Assembly (NCBI GenBank): GCA_002321895.1
Contig: DCMZ01000003.1
Coordinates: 186,001-250,000 of the forward strand
Direction: 5' to 3'
Length of the DNA stretch: 64,000 nucleotides
Source: Bdellovibrionaceae bacterium UBA1609
GTDB lineage: Bacteria; Bdellovibrionota; Bdellovibrionia; Bdellovibrionales; UBA1609
The position numbers and the translations under genes are program-made. Shown here piece by piece: positions 33,257-42,607 of this stretch. How positions within the stretch are numbered: position 1 is the stretch's first letter; every line of letters starts with the position of its first letter. The notes beneath the pieces are model-generated. The model was not told the DNA's origin. It saw nothing but the letters and a program-made list of their open reading frames with translations, and made no database searches.

Positions 33257-33817
33257 CTAATATTTAGGCGGCCAAATATAAGCCCTTAAAAAGGTTTCAA
33301 TTAATTCTGGGGCTTCAATTCGCTCCAATACATAAGCCTCAGGGTCATTTTCACTGGCTTCTGTGTCCTGAAGCTTCAAAACGTAGGTTTGCAGCCCAGA
33401 ATCCACATCACAGAAGGAATGGAAATATAACCAGTAAGTGACCGGCTCTGAGGCCACAAACTCTTCTGAGGGCCTCATAACCGCGTTAATTTGGCGCCCC
33501 TCATTCTGGAAAACACCCGTTCCACTGGCAGAAATATAAGCTTTCTCTACTCCATCCTCCAACTCAATCATTTTGAATTGTTGAACGAGTAAAATACGGC
33601 CTCTTCCGGAGTTTTTAATATTAATATTGAAAAACAATTCGGCTTCGCCATCTCTATTTTTCGCGGCCCAAAAGCCTTCGAAACTCTCTACTTTAAATTG
33701 GCAAGGACTACCCCATGGGAAAGGGTCTGTTCCCCCATCATCACCTCTCAAGGCCGACCATGCTGGCCACCCCATTAACATTATCAAAGCTACCCTAACC
33801 ACACCCATTTTACCCAT
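33257..33817 (-). CDS. Secreted protein, 186 residues
   Basis: A signal peptide covers residues 1-21 (ending WSA). The mature part is probably all beta and has two Cys (SPCQFKV and FHSFCDV) that could form a disulfide. The middle segment ELFFNINIKNSGRGRILLVQQ resembles an immunoglobulin-like strand pattern. The family is not recognised. GGGAG is 6-7 bases before the ATG. It starts 10 bases after the TPR/winged-helix regulator gene, so the two are likely co-transcribed. Confidence 0.75.
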   Translation of the reverse strand: MGKMGVVRVALIMLMGWPAWSALRGDDGGTDPFPWGSPCQFKVESFEGFWAAKNRDGEAELFFNINIKNSGRGRILLVQQFKMIELEDGVEKAYISASGTGVFQNEGRQINAVMRPSEEFVASEPVTYWLYFHSFCDVDSGLQTYVLKLQDTEASENDPEAYVLERIEAPELIETFLRAYIWPPKY

Positions 33818-33827
33818 TTTTGACTCC

Positions 33828-34952
33828 CTAGTGATGAACCATAACTTTCGCTGACTTATTCAAATAGTAACCCTGTTTTGACCTGAAAATGTATTTAGGT
33901 CGATCGTAATCCGGCTCAATAAGTTTTCGAAGCCGCTTGATTGTGACATAGACTTTATTGTCATGCACCCTTGGATCGTATTCCTGCTTCCAAACCTTTT
34001 CAACCAAAGCCTCTTTTGAAAAAACCTGTCCTGGTTGACTCATGAAAAGCTTTAATAGATCCAATAAAATAAATTGAGATTTAAAATCCACCTTACCTTT
34101 TTTCTTTTCAAGGAGCTGGTGGGCCTCTTCATCTAAGACCAAATCAAATTCGGACTCGGAAATATCAGCGTATTTATCCATTACCCGATCAATGGCATTG
34201 CCCATAAATATATTATTTTTAGGATCAATGGATCGCTTAGCTAGATTCAAGTAAACCTTGCCCATACTGGTTTCGCCTTGAAGCAAATAGGTGTAACCCA
34301 TTGAGAAAAGTAATCGAATGTACATATAAAGATGTTTGGACTCTTTCACCAAATCATAGGCTTGCCAGTACACATCCAAAGCTTGATCGTACTTGCCCAT
34401 ACTTCTTAAAATATTTCCATTCAAAATCAGACTAGATACTTTCAGATCTGGAATATCGATCAATTCGAAAAATACCTGAAGATTATAAATCTCCTTCAAA
34501 GCGTTATCGTATTGTTCACGCATCCGGTAGACCCATGCCATCCCATAGATGGCATGACAGATATCCTTTTTGATATTCGTATCCAGCCCTAATTTAAGAG
34601 CTTGTTGGAAATACTCATGCGCCACATCGGTTTGCTCCTTAAGTGCCGCGCAAACGCCAAGAACATAATACATTCGCGAGTTCAGTTGAAACTCGGAGCG
34701 AATTACTAAGTCTTGTAAACGTTCTTTAGCCGCGTTGATTTTATCAAACCGCTCTAATTCTCCGTAAATTCTTAGTAGCACGCTCTCAACTTCAATGAAC
34801 TGTTGATAGTTTTTATCTTCTAAGTAATCGTTTGCTAATGGCTCTAAAAGAGATTCAGCTTCTAGAAAATCGCCTCGCTCAGCGAGCATTTTCCCCATAT
34901 TAAAATGATCTGTGGTTATAACATCACTTTCAGTTTCAGTTTCAGTTTGCAC
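33828..34952 (-). CDS. TPR-containing transcription regulator with OmpR-type DNA-binding domain
   Basis: The 374-residue protein has about six TPR-like helical repeats in residues 15-265 and a C-terminal winged helix of the OmpR/PhoB kind (about 285-370: DFKSQFILLDLLKLFMSQPG, then VHDNKVYVTIKRLRKLIEP and YIFRSKQGYYLN). The order is the reverse of SARP regulators, where the DNA-binding domain is first. The TPR part would sense a protein or peptide partner. Codons 3-8 repeat ACT GAA three times (34928-34945), giving a TETETE start. Its upstream region holds palindromes containing AGATCTGT, candidates for self-regulation. Confidence 0.85.
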   Translation of the reverse strand: MQTETETESDVITTDHFNMGKMLAERGDFLEAESLLEPLANDYLEDKNYQQFIEVESVLLRIYGELERFDKINAAKERLQDLVIRSEFQLNSRMYYVLGVCAALKEQTDVAHEYFQQALKLGLDTNIKKDICHAIYGMAWVYRMREQYDNALKEIYNLQVFFELIDIPDLKVSSLILNGNILRSMGKYDQALDVYWQAYDLVKESKHLYMYIRLLFSMGYTYLLQGETSMGKVYLNLAKRSIDPKNNIFMGNAIDRVMDKYADISESEFDLVLDEEAHQLLEKKKGKVDFKSQFILLDLLKLFMSQPGQVFSKEALVEKVWKQEYDPRVHDNKVYVTIKRLRKLIEPDYDRPKYIFRSKQGYYLNKSAKVMVHH

Positions 34953-35292
34953 TGTTGTCCTTTTCTCAAATCTTACAAAAGATCTGTAAGCAAGACCAAT
35001 TTCTTACAAGATCTGTATTCTGAGTCAACATTCCTAATTTATATAACGATTTGCAAAATAATATCAGGAAGTTCGGTAAGCCATGGGAATGTGGATATCC
35101 CTGTGAATATCCTGTTGAGAACCCGCCAATCCGCCCATTAAAAAAGTAACAGATCTGTCCTGAGTGCTCTCATTTTGATCTGGCAGAATTCATTCCAGGA
35201 AGTGAAAAAATTTCCACCCCCAGTCTCATCAGGAACTTAAAGTGACGTTTTTTTGATATTTTCTCGCTGTCAGAGAACAACCCTACAACGGA
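34953..35292. promoter_or_regulatory. Intergenic region with AGATCTGT palindromes upstream of the TPR regulator
   Basis: No gene is seen here. Three related sites occur: CTTACA-N7-TGTAAG at 34972-34990, TACA-N5-TGTA at 35005-35017, both with a central AGATC, and the perfect palindrome ACAGATCTGT at 35149-35158. Two sit within 70 bases of the regulator start. They look like operator sites; who binds them is inferred only. Confidence 0.45.
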
Positions 35293-35320
35293 TTAAAAAA
35301 AAGCGCGATAGATATCGCGC
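35293..35320 (-). terminator. Rho-independent terminator of lon
   Basis: On the minus strand a 7-base stem GCGCGAT/ATCGCGC (35303-35320) is followed by eight T, starting 28 bases after the lon stop. Confidence 0.88.
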
Positions 35321-35347
35321 CTTTAAGTTCCACTTAAATTTTAATAA

Positions 35348-37828
35348 TTAGTGCTGAAGGGTGTGCCCCGTGTACTGAGCCTTGATTCCTGACCCACGCT
35401 CGCCACGATGTTTGAAAATCTCTTTTGCGTTTTTCACATCAAGAGCATTCACCAACACCTGATCCACATGATCAACGAGTACTACTTTTAAATCTTTCAT
35501 CACTTCTTTAGGAATATCCTTAAGATCTTTTTCGTTCTCCTTCGGACAGATCACCATCTTAATTCCACCTCTATGAGCGGCTAAGATCTTCTCTTTGAGC
35601 CCGCCAATAGCAAGAACTCGTCCTCTTAACGTCACTTCACCAGTCATCGCCACAGTTCTTTTTACCGGGGTGCGAATAAGAGCTGAAACAATACTTGTTG
35701 TGATAGTGATACCCGCACTAGGACCATCTTTTGGAATCGCCCCTTCAGGTGCATGAATATGAACATCTAAGTTTTGGAAAGTCTCCTTGTCGATGCCGAA
35801 TAGTGGCCCACGAGAACGAACGTAACTCATCGCCGCTGTACATGATTCTTTCATCACATCACCCAGAGATCCGGTGATAATAAACTTACCTTTTCCTGGA
35901 ACGATTGAGACTTCAACTACCAGCAGATCACCACCCACTTCTGTCCAAGCTAAACCGTTAGTAATTCCGATCTCATTTTTTCCATCAATTTTTCCGTACT
36001 TAATCTTGTTCTCTTCACCCAAGAACTCTATCACCTTTGCCGGTGTTATAGGCCACTTCTTCGGAGCCTGTTTTGGCCCTTTGGACTTTGTAGTGGTCTT
36101 TTTAGATTTGGTTTTCTTAGAAGTCTCAACCGCTTCCGCTTTTACGATGTCGCGAGCCGTCTTTCGACATAGAGTCGCAACACGTCTTTCAAGTCCACGA
36201 ACTCCGGCTTCTTTCGTAAAAGAGCGAATCACTTCTTTCACAGCAGCATCGGAAAAAGAAACATTATAGTCCTTCAAACCGTGAGCTTTAATCTGCTTAG
36301 GAATTAAATACTTCTTGGCAATATTATATTTTTCGCTCTCAATATAACCATCCAACGAAATAACTTCCATTCTATCTAATAGAGGCCTAGGAATCGGATG
36401 CAATGAGTTCGCTGTTGTGAAAAACATAACTTTAGAAAGGTCGTATTCCACCTCTAAATAGTGATCACTGAAATTTTTATTCTGTTCAGGATCTAGAACT
36501 TCTAAAAGTGCTGCAGAAGGATCGCCTCTAAAATCGTTACTCATTTTATCAATCTCATCGAGAAGAACTAAAGGGTTTCCAGATTTTACTTTTCTTAATG
36601 CCTGAATGATTTTCCCCGGCATTGCACCCACATAGGTTTTTCGGTGACCCCGAATCTCAGCTTCATCACGCACTCCACCCAAAGAAATTCGCGTGAATTC
36701 GCGATTCAATGATCGAGCTACCGATTTTGCCAATGAAGTTTTACCAACCCCTGGAGGTCCAACTAAGCACAAAATTGGACCCTTCAACTCGCTCGATAAT
36801 GTTTGCACCGCCAAATGCTCGATGATTCTTTCTTTAACTTTCTCTAGTCCATAGTGATCTTCATCTAAAATCTCTTCAGCTAACTCCAGGTCGTGCTTCT
36901 CCTCTTTGTATTCATTCCAAGGAAGACTCACCATCCAATCAATGTAGTTTCTGACTACAGCCGACTCCGCTGACATTGGAGACATCATTTTTAATTTCTT
37001 TAGCTCTTTAAGAGTTTTCTCTCGAGCTTCTTTAGTCATCTTTTTATCTTTAATTTGATCTTCCAGCTCCATTAACTCTTGCTGGTAATCATCTTTCTCG
37101 CCCAGTTCCTTCTGAATGGCCTGCATTTGCTCATTGAGATAGTATTCTTTTTGCGATCGCTCCATTTGCTTTTTCACACGACCACGAATCTTCTTTTCGA
37201 CCTCTAGGATTTCGATTTCACCAGTCATCATGTTAAGCAATTCTTCCAAACGCTTATTCGGTGATGCGATCTCCAAAATATTTTGCTTGTCTTCAAGCTT
37301 CAAGTTCAATTGCGCTACAATGATATCCGCCAACTCAGATGGCTCATCGATTGTTGAAACCCGCATTAAAATTTCTGGCGGAATTCTCTTGTTCAGTTTT
37401 ACGTAAGTTTCGAAAGTTGTTTTCACTGAACGCATTAAAGCGTGTGCTTCCGTTTCGTTATCCATGGACTCTTCAATATTTTCTACTTTTACTTTGAAGA
37501 AGCCATCCGTCTGCAAAAAGTCTTTAATACGAATGCGATTTTTACCTTCAACTAAAACCTTAACCGTTCCATCCGGAAGTCTTAACAATTGAATAATTGT
37601 TCCAACAGTCCCAATAGAATAAATTTCATCTGGCGTTGGACTGTTTGTTTTAGCGTCTTTTTGTGCTGCCAAAACAATATCAGTTTGATTGCTCATTGCT
37701 TCTTCCAAAGCGTTGATGCTTTTTTCACGGCCCACAAATAGGGGCATCATCATATGAGGAAATATAATTAAATCTCTCAATGGCAACAGTGGTAATTCTT
37801 GAACTTCTTTATTTTTTGCGTCACTCAT
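35348..37828 (-). CDS. lon: ATP-dependent protease Lon
   Basis: The 826-residue protein is complete. The N-terminal substrate-binding domain starts LPLLPLRDLIIFPHMMMPLFVG in two pieces, a coiled coil follows at about 200-275, the AAA+ module has Walker A GPPGVGKTS near 365, and the S16 protease domain has catalytic Ser704 (KDGPSAG) and Lys747 (GGLKEK). A Lys/Thr-rich insert (about residues 587-612) between the AAA+ and protease domains makes it longer than E. coli Lon. Lon degrades misfolded and regulatory proteins in the cytoplasm. It follows clpX and clpP on the same strand; the 126-base gap with a hairpin suggests partly separate expression. GAGGAGAG precedes the ATG. Confidence 0.97.
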   Translation of the reverse strand: MSDAKNKEVQELPLLPLRDLIIFPHMMMPLFVGREKSINALEEAMSNQTDIVLAAQKDAKTNSPTPDEIYSIGTVGTIIQLLRLPDGTVKVLVEGKNRIRIKDFLQTDGFFKVKVENIEESMDNETEAHALMRSVKTTFETYVKLNKRIPPEILMRVSTIDEPSELADIIVAQLNLKLEDKQNILEIASPNKRLEELLNMMTGEIEILEVEKKIRGRVKKQMERSQKEYYLNEQMQAIQKELGEKDDYQQELMELEDQIKDKKMTKEAREKTLKELKKLKMMSPMSAESAVVRNYIDWMVSLPWNEYKEEKHDLELAEEILDEDHYGLEKVKERIIEHLAVQTLSSELKGPILCLVGPPGVGKTSLAKSVARSLNREFTRISLGGVRDEAEIRGHRKTYVGAMPGKIIQALRKVKSGNPLVLLDEIDKMSNDFRGDPSAALLEVLDPEQNKNFSDHYLEVEYDLSKVMFFTTANSLHPIPRPLLDRMEVISLDGYIESEKYNIAKKYLIPKQIKAHGLKDYNVSFSDAAVKEVIRSFTKEAGVRGLERRVATLCRKTARDIVKAEAVETSKKTKSKKTTTKSKGPKQAPKKWPITPAKVIEFLGEENKIKYGKIDGKNEIGITNGLAWTEVGGDLLVVEVSIVPGKGKFIITGSLGDVMKESCTAAMSYVRSRGPLFGIDKETFQNLDVHIHAPEGAIPKDGPSAGITITTSIVSALIRTPVKRTVAMTGEVTLRGRVLAIGGLKEKILAAHRGGIKMVICPKENEKDLKDIPKEVMKDLKVVLVDHVDQVLVNALDVKNAKEIFKHRGERGSGIKAQYTGHTLQH

Positions 37829-37920
37829 AGACTCTCCTCACTCGTAAACCTTATGTCTCGTGGGTCAGAAGAGCTAGTGCAGAATGATAATTTGGAAGTG
37901 CGCGCTTTTAACTGATCATC

Positions 37921-37946
37921 CTTGGCGCCTTTATCAAAGCGCCAAG
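37921..37946 (-). terminator. Hairpin after clpX, possible attenuator
   Basis: A perfect 8-base stem CTTGGCGC/GCGCCAAG with a 10-base loop lies 9 bases after the clpX stop. There is no T run on the minus strand, so it may be a processing or attenuation hairpin rather than a full terminator. Confidence 0.5.
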
Positions 37947-37954
37947 AATATTTC

Positions 37955-39256
37955 TTAAGCGCTTTCGGCAGATGATGAGTTAGTTACGCTGGCTTCTTTG
38001 CCATCTTTCATTACTAACTCTGGCGGTGCACCTTCTGTCACCACCTTATCAGTGATTATAACTTCTTTTACGTTTTCCTTGCTAGGGATTTCGAACATAA
38101 TATCCAACATTGCTGTTTCCATAACACCGCGTAGTCCACGGGCACCCGTGTTACGACGAATGGCCTCTTTAGCAACAGCTTTGATAGCATCTTCGGTGAA
38201 TGTAAGCTTTACATCTTCATAAGAAAACAAACGTTGGTACTGTTTAACCAAAGCATTTTTTGGCTCAGTTAAAATTTGTACTAATGCGTCTTCGTTCAAC
38301 TCCTCTAAAACAGCGATTACAGGGAGTCGACCAATAAACTCTGGAATTAATCCATACCTAGCGAAGTCATCAGGCTCTACTTTTTTCAAAGCACTTCCTT
38401 CGTCCTTCTTTCTCTCGTCTTTAGTCTTGATATCCGCAGCAAAACCTAATGCTTTATTGGAAATTCGATTTTCAACCACTTTATCAAGCCCGACGAAAGC
38501 CCCGCCACAAATGAATAGGATATTCGTTGTATCTACCTGTATAAACTCCTGTTGTGGGTGTTTTCTTCCACCCTTTGGAGGTAAATTGGCTACAGTTCCT
38601 TCAAGAATTTTCAGCAATGCCTGCTGAACCCCTTCACCACTTACATCTCTTGTTATCGATGGGTTCTCTGATTTACGAGTCACTTTATCAATTTCATCCA
38701 CATAAATTACGCCACGCTGACAACGATCCACGTCATAATCAGAAGACTGCAGTAGATTTAAAATCACATTCTCAACATCTTCACCCACATACCCAGCTTC
38801 AGTAAGCGCTGTGGCATCAGCCATAGCAAAAGGTACATTCAAAACTTTAGCAATGGTTTGAGCCAGCAAAGTTTTACCACTACCTGTAGGTCCAACGAGA
38901 AGAATATTTGATTTAGCAATATCCACTTCGTCCTTTTTCTTAGCTCCCTTGGTAGCGTTCACACGTTTGTAATGATTGTGTACAGCAACTGATAGAGCTC
39001 GTTTCGCGGCAGTTTGTCCAATGACAAAATCATCTAAATGAGATTTAATATCGATCGGCTTTGGTACTACCAACTCACCCGTTTTCGAATCATCTCGCTC
39101 TCGTTCTTCGGCAATAATATCGTTACACAAATCAATACATTCATCACAAATGTATACGCCAGGTCCAGCAATTAACTTTTTCACTTCCTTCTGGCTCTTG
39201 CCACAGAAGCTACAACTTAAATTTCCACCGTAGTTTTCTTTATCTTTTTTACTCAT
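37955..39256 (-). CDS. clpX: ATP-dependent Clp protease ATP-binding subunit ClpX
   Basis: The 433-residue unfoldase is full length. The N-terminal C4 zinc domain has CSFCGKSQKEV and YICDECIDLC. The AAA+ domain has Walker A GPTGSGKT, Walker B VIYVDEIDK, the GYVGEDV pore loop and the RISNK loop region, ending with a typical ClpX C-terminal domain (NTGARGLRGVME). The C-terminal tail is short. It unfolds tagged substrates and feeds them to ClpP. The gene lies 4 bases after clpP and is clearly co-transcribed with it. Confidence 0.97.
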   Translation of the reverse strand: MSKKDKENYGGNLSCSFCGKSQKEVKKLIAGPGVYICDECIDLCNDIIAEERERDDSKTGELVVPKPIDIKSHLDDFVIGQTAAKRALSVAVHNHYKRVNATKGAKKKDEVDIAKSNILLVGPTGSGKTLLAQTIAKVLNVPFAMADATALTEAGYVGEDVENVILNLLQSSDYDVDRCQRGVIYVDEIDKVTRKSENPSITRDVSGEGVQQALLKILEGTVANLPPKGGRKHPQQEFIQVDTTNILFICGGAFVGLDKVVENRISNKALGFAADIKTKDERKKDEGSALKKVEPDDFARYGLIPEFIGRLPVIAVLEELNEDALVQILTEPKNALVKQYQRLFSYEDVKLTFTEDAIKAVAKEAIRRNTGARGLRGVMETAMLDIMFEIPSKENVKEVIITDKVVTEGAPPELVMKDGKEASVTNSSSAESA

Positions 39257-39260
39257 TCAT

Positions 39261-39875
39261 TTAGCTTTCTTCAGAGTTGGATTTTTTTCTGTACTTAACA
39301 ATCTCGTCTACTAAATTCCACTCAACGGCCTCTTCGGCAGTGAGGAAGTTGTCCCGATCCATAGCATCAGTCAAATCCTCATACTTCTTACCCGTATGTT
39401 TTACATAAATTTCAGTGAGGCGCTTTTTCGTTCTTTCCATATTTTTTGCATGAATAATTATATCACTCGCTTGTCCGGTAATACCGTTACCCATAATTAA
39501 AGGTTGATGAATCATAACTTCAGAATGAGGTAACACGTATCGCTTACCTTTAGTTCCACCGCACAAGAGCAATGACCCCATTGAAGCCGCCATTCCCGTA
39601 CATGTTGTAGAAACATCACACTTTACAAATTGCATAACATCATAGATGGCAAGTCCTGCAGTTACACTCCCACCAGGAGAGTTCACATAGATATTTATAT
39701 CTTTTTCAGGGTTCTCCATTTCTAAAAAGAACATCTGCGCCATTACACTATTGGCCATCTGGTCTGTCACCGGGCCACCTAGGAAGATAATTCGATCCTT
39801 TAATAATCGAGAGTAAATGTCATAACTTCTCTCGCCGCGTGGTGTTTGCTCAATAACTACAGGTACATAACTCAA
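39261..39875 (-). CDS. clpP: ATP-dependent Clp protease proteolytic subunit ClpP
   Basis: The 204-residue serine peptidase has catalytic Ser98 (GMAASMGS) and His123 (MIHQP), with Asp173 in the DAMDRD segment as the third member. The start MSYVPVVIEQTPRGERSYDI is typical for mature-length ClpP. It assembles as a tetradecamer and works with ClpX, encoded next. Its 5' side faces the divergent pepA gene. In many proteobacteria tig precedes clpP directly; here tig lies about 8 kb away in the opposite direction. Confidence 0.97.
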   Translation of the reverse strand: MSYVPVVIEQTPRGERSYDIYSRLLKDRIIFLGGPVTDQMANSVMAQMFFLEMENPEKDINIYVNSPGGSVTAGLAIYDVMQFVKCDVSTTCTGMAASMGSLLLCGGTKGKRYVLPHSEVMIHQPLIMGNGITGQASDIIIHAKNMERTKKRLTEIYVKHTGKKYEDLTDAMDRDNFLTAEEAVEWNLVDEIVKYRKKSNSEES

Positions 39876-40187
39876 AGCCGTCTCCTCTTTTTGCGGTTTG
39901 GAATGGCTGCTATAAAAAAAAGACTCTCAGTAAACTGTCATCTTCCCAAATCTCAGCATAGGTTCCAATCATTGCTACCTAGCATACCTTATTTAACATG
40001 AGCATTCATGCTGGTATGACAAGTTCTCATCGGGGAAAAAACCAACGAACTTGAACAATCTAAAAATCCTTTTATTGCCATCTCACCTTGTGATACAACT
40101 CGTTCTACTTCGACACATTTAGCTGATTTCCAGCCTTGGATGCGTCGCAACAATGCTGCTGTTTTGATCATTTTTAAGGAGAGACCT
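39876..40187. other. Divergent intergenic region between clpP and pepA
   Basis: This 312-base stretch should hold the clpP and pepA promoters. I see no gene. An imperfect inverted repeat around AGCATTCATGCT (near 40001-40013) and A/T-rich patches are present, but no -35/-10 pair convinces me. Confidence 0.4.
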
Positions 40188-41711
40188 ATGCAAATTTCTG
40201 TTGAATCAAATCCCAAAAATCCCGCCAAGACGTTGGTCGTGTTCACTCAGACCAGTACCAAGGGAAAAGATAAGACCTTAAAAGTGGATAGCTCTGTGGA
40301 CAAAGAAACTAAAACTCTTTTACAAGATGCCTTTGACGATAAAAGCTTTTCCTCTGCCAAAGGCGCATCTCTATATTTTAGAAATGCTTCAGTGAGTGGT
40401 TATGATCACTTACTAGCTATTGGTCTAGGGAATGACTCAGACTTGGACGCTGAAGTTTTGAGAAGCGCTGGAGGCTCACTGTACAAAAGTCTTAGTACTA
40501 TAAAAGCTCCCTCGGCAGATATTCTTTTAGACTCTGCAGTTAAAACTGCAAAAACGGCCCCTATGCAGGTCCAAGCTTTGGCTGAAGGAATAAACCTTTC
40601 TTCCTATAAATTTGACGAATACAAAGATGTTGATAATAAAAAGAAGCCCAAGCCCACTCCAAATTCAGTTCGTTTTCTTTCTGGTAAAAAAGCGTCCACC
40701 GCTGTAGCAAAGAAAGCCGCCACTTATGGTGTAACACTAACAGATTGTGTGAACTTCTCTAAAAATTTAGGCGATACCCCTGGAAACCTAATGACTCCAG
40801 ATATTTTAGCAAAACGCATTCAAAAAGCGGCTAAAGGTACTGGCTTAAAGGTCACCGTATGGGATAAAGCGCGCATCAAAAAGGAACGTTTCGGCGGTTT
40901 ACTTGGTGTGAATTTAGGCGGAGGACCTGATCCACGTTTCATTATCATGGAATACAAAGGTGGAGCTGCGAGCAAGAAACCTTTGGCTTTTGTGGGTAAG
41001 GGCCTCACTTTCGACGCTGGCGGAATTAGCATTAAACCTTCTGCTGGTATGGATGAAATGAAATACGACATGTGTGGTGGAGCTAACGTTATTGGAACTA
41101 TGCTTGCTATCGCAAAATTGAAATTAAAGACCAATGTGGTTGGTTACGTTCCATCGACCGAGAATATGCTCGGCCCTATGGCTAACAAACCAGGTGATAT
41201 TTTAAAATTTCGTAATGGTAAAACAGCACACGTAGATAACACTGATGCTGAGGGCCGCTTGATACTTGCCGACGCTCTATCTTATGCCAGTGAAAAGAAG
41301 CCCGCTGCCATCGTCGATGCCGCCACTTTAACAGGCGCTTGCGTGATAGCTCTTGGAAATTCTCACACGGGCATCATGGGTCGTGATGACAAAATGGTAA
41401 AAATGGTACAAGACGCCGCTCAAACCACTGGTGAAAAAGTTTGGCAACTGCCACTTATTGAAGACCATTTGAATGACATGAAAGGCACTTACGCAGACCT
41501 TAGCAACATCTCTTCTTTTAGAGGGGCTGGTTCTTCCACTGCCGGTGCATTTTTAAGTCACTTCGTTGAGAAGGATATTCCTTGGGTTCATTGTGACATC
41601 GCAGGAACGGCGTGGAACTGTGGTAATCGTTTAAGCTATGCTCCAAGTAAAGGTGCTACTGGATCTATGATCCGTACCTTTGTCGAGCTTGCTAGAACTT
41701 TCAAAGCCTAA
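40188..41711 (+). CDS. pepA: Leucyl aminopeptidase, M17 family (PepA)
   Basis: The 507-residue cytosolic aminopeptidase removes N-terminal residues using two metal ions. The M17 signature NTDAEGRLILADAL is present, as are the metal-binding region VGKGLTFDAGGISIKPSAGM and KYDMCGGANVIG. The N-terminal third is the less conserved macro-like domain. I use ATG 40188 because AAGGAGAG lies 6 bases upstream; an in-frame start 48 bases earlier has none. It is transcribed away from clpP; both act in protein turnover, which may explain the shared promoter region. Confidence 0.95.
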   Translation: MQISVESNPKNPAKTLVVFTQTSTKGKDKTLKVDSSVDKETKTLLQDAFDDKSFSSAKGASLYFRNASVSGYDHLLAIGLGNDSDLDAEVLRSAGGSLYKSLSTIKAPSADILLDSAVKTAKTAPMQVQALAEGINLSSYKFDEYKDVDNKKKPKPTPNSVRFLSGKKASTAVAKKAATYGVTLTDCVNFSKNLGDTPGNLMTPDILAKRIQKAAKGTGLKVTVWDKARIKKERFGGLLGVNLGGGPDPRFIIMEYKGGAASKKPLAFVGKGLTFDAGGISIKPSAGMDEMKYDMCGGANVIGTMLAIAKLKLKTNVVGYVPSTENMLGPMANKPGDILKFRNGKTAHVDNTDAEGRLILADALSYASEKKPAAIVDAATLTGACVIALGNSHTGIMGRDDKMVKMVQDAAQTTGEKVWQLPLIEDHLNDMKGTYADLSNISSFRGAGSSTAGAFLSHFVEKDIPWVHCDIAGTAWNCGNRLSYAPSKGATGSMIRTFVELARTFKA

Positions 41712-41715
41712 TCCC

Positions 41716-41856
41716 ATAAAGTGCCGGAGGTATTGCCTTCGACAAGCATAGCGAGGCGAGCAGGCGTAGCCTGGCAATGCCGAACATACATCTTTTTCGG
41801 ATGCAGCCTGGCATGTTTTGCCACACCACATCCGAAAAATATGCCTGGCACTTTAT
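41716..41856. repeat. 141-base structured repeat element with perfect terminal inverted repeats
   Basis: The ends ATAAAGTGCC (41716-41725) and GGCACTTTAT (41847-41856) are perfect 10-base inverted repeats. Inside are further nested pairs: GGTATTGCC/GGCAATGCC (41729-41781, one G-T), ATCTTTTTCGGATG/CATCCGAAAAATAT (41790-41842) and TGGCA/TGCCA (41809-41823). The whole can fold as a branched hairpin. It has no coding capacity. It resembles a small non-autonomous element or a REP/ERIC-like intergenic repeat; the TGCC/GGCA ends recall the palindrome at 59091. It may also terminate pepA transcription. Confidence 0.7.
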
Positions 41857-41925
41857 AATCTATACCTATGCCTGTAGGTGGAACGCCGCTCCTGGTGCTA
41901 AAATTAAGTAAATATAGGAGCGGGA

Positions 41926-42594
41926 ATGAATCTCAAATACCTGGCGGCTTTTTTTGTATTTCTAGTCGGTGGCATGTTTGGCCATCGGATTGCCATAAAT
42001 TCTTGGGACGGATTGGTTTACGTCTACGTCCAACACGACGGGAATCGCTACCCGGCGGCAGTTGAAAGTAAATATGATTTTTCAAATCTTCGGGGAAGCG
42101 CACTAGATGCCGCCTCTCAAAGACGCCTACTCTCTCACGCTAAAATGGTCACTCAACCGGGGCAAATTGGGATCGAGCTCGGGCATTTCGTCCAAAGAGG
42201 TAATAAAGGCCTTAAAGAATTTGCATGCAATAGCTTTGATAGTGTGGAAATGGAATTTCGTGCTTCAAACATGATGGTTAGCGGAAGCGTTCCCACAATG
42301 AAAATCGAAGGTTCTTGTAAGTTCACTAAAACCCTCGACCGCATTGATCCCATATGGATTCCCATTTCAAAGATTAAAACTGAAAAACCCGGAAACTCTG
42401 TTTTGGAGTATTGGGAAAATGAACGTGTGACTGTTTCATTTGAAAACATGGGTGGAGAGTGGCCGGAGAGCTGGGAGCTGCATTCCGCTCGTCTTTATAA
42501 AAAAGGTGGCGGTGAACAAATTCGGGTGACGTCAAAAGAAATTGATAAAATCCTAAAAGGCGACCCCATTCAGATTCATTTCGATCGATTCTAA
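41926..42594 (+). CDS. Exported or anchored hypothetical protein, 222 residues
   Basis: The N-terminus has a hydrophobic segment (residues 4-19, AAFFVFLVGGMFG) that is a signal peptide or anchor. The mature part is about 195 residues, mixed alpha/beta, with two Cys (EFACNSF and EGSCKF) that could pair. The family is not recognised. AGGAGCGGG precedes the ATG. It stands alone between the repeat element and the convergent gshA gene. Confidence 0.7.
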   Translation: MNLKYLAAFFVFLVGGMFGHRIAINSWDGLVYVYVQHDGNRYPAAVESKYDFSNLRGSALDAASQRRLLSHAKMVTQPGQIGIELGHFVQRGNKGLKEFACNSFDSVEMEFRASNMMVSGSVPTMKIEGSCKFTKTLDRIDPIWIPISKIKTEKPGNSVLEYWENERVTVSFENMGGEWPESWELHSARLYKKGGGEQIRVTSKEIDKILKGDPIQIHFDRF

Positions 42595-42607
42595 AAACAC
42601 TTATTTT

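Noticed and set aside
34928..34945. Threefold TTTCAG repeat in the TPR regulator start as a phase-variation switch
   Set aside because: The unit is six bases, so length changes would keep the frame; only three copies are present.
40002..40058. 18-codon frame in the clpP-pepA gap
   Set aside because: No ribosome-binding site and no recognisable composition.
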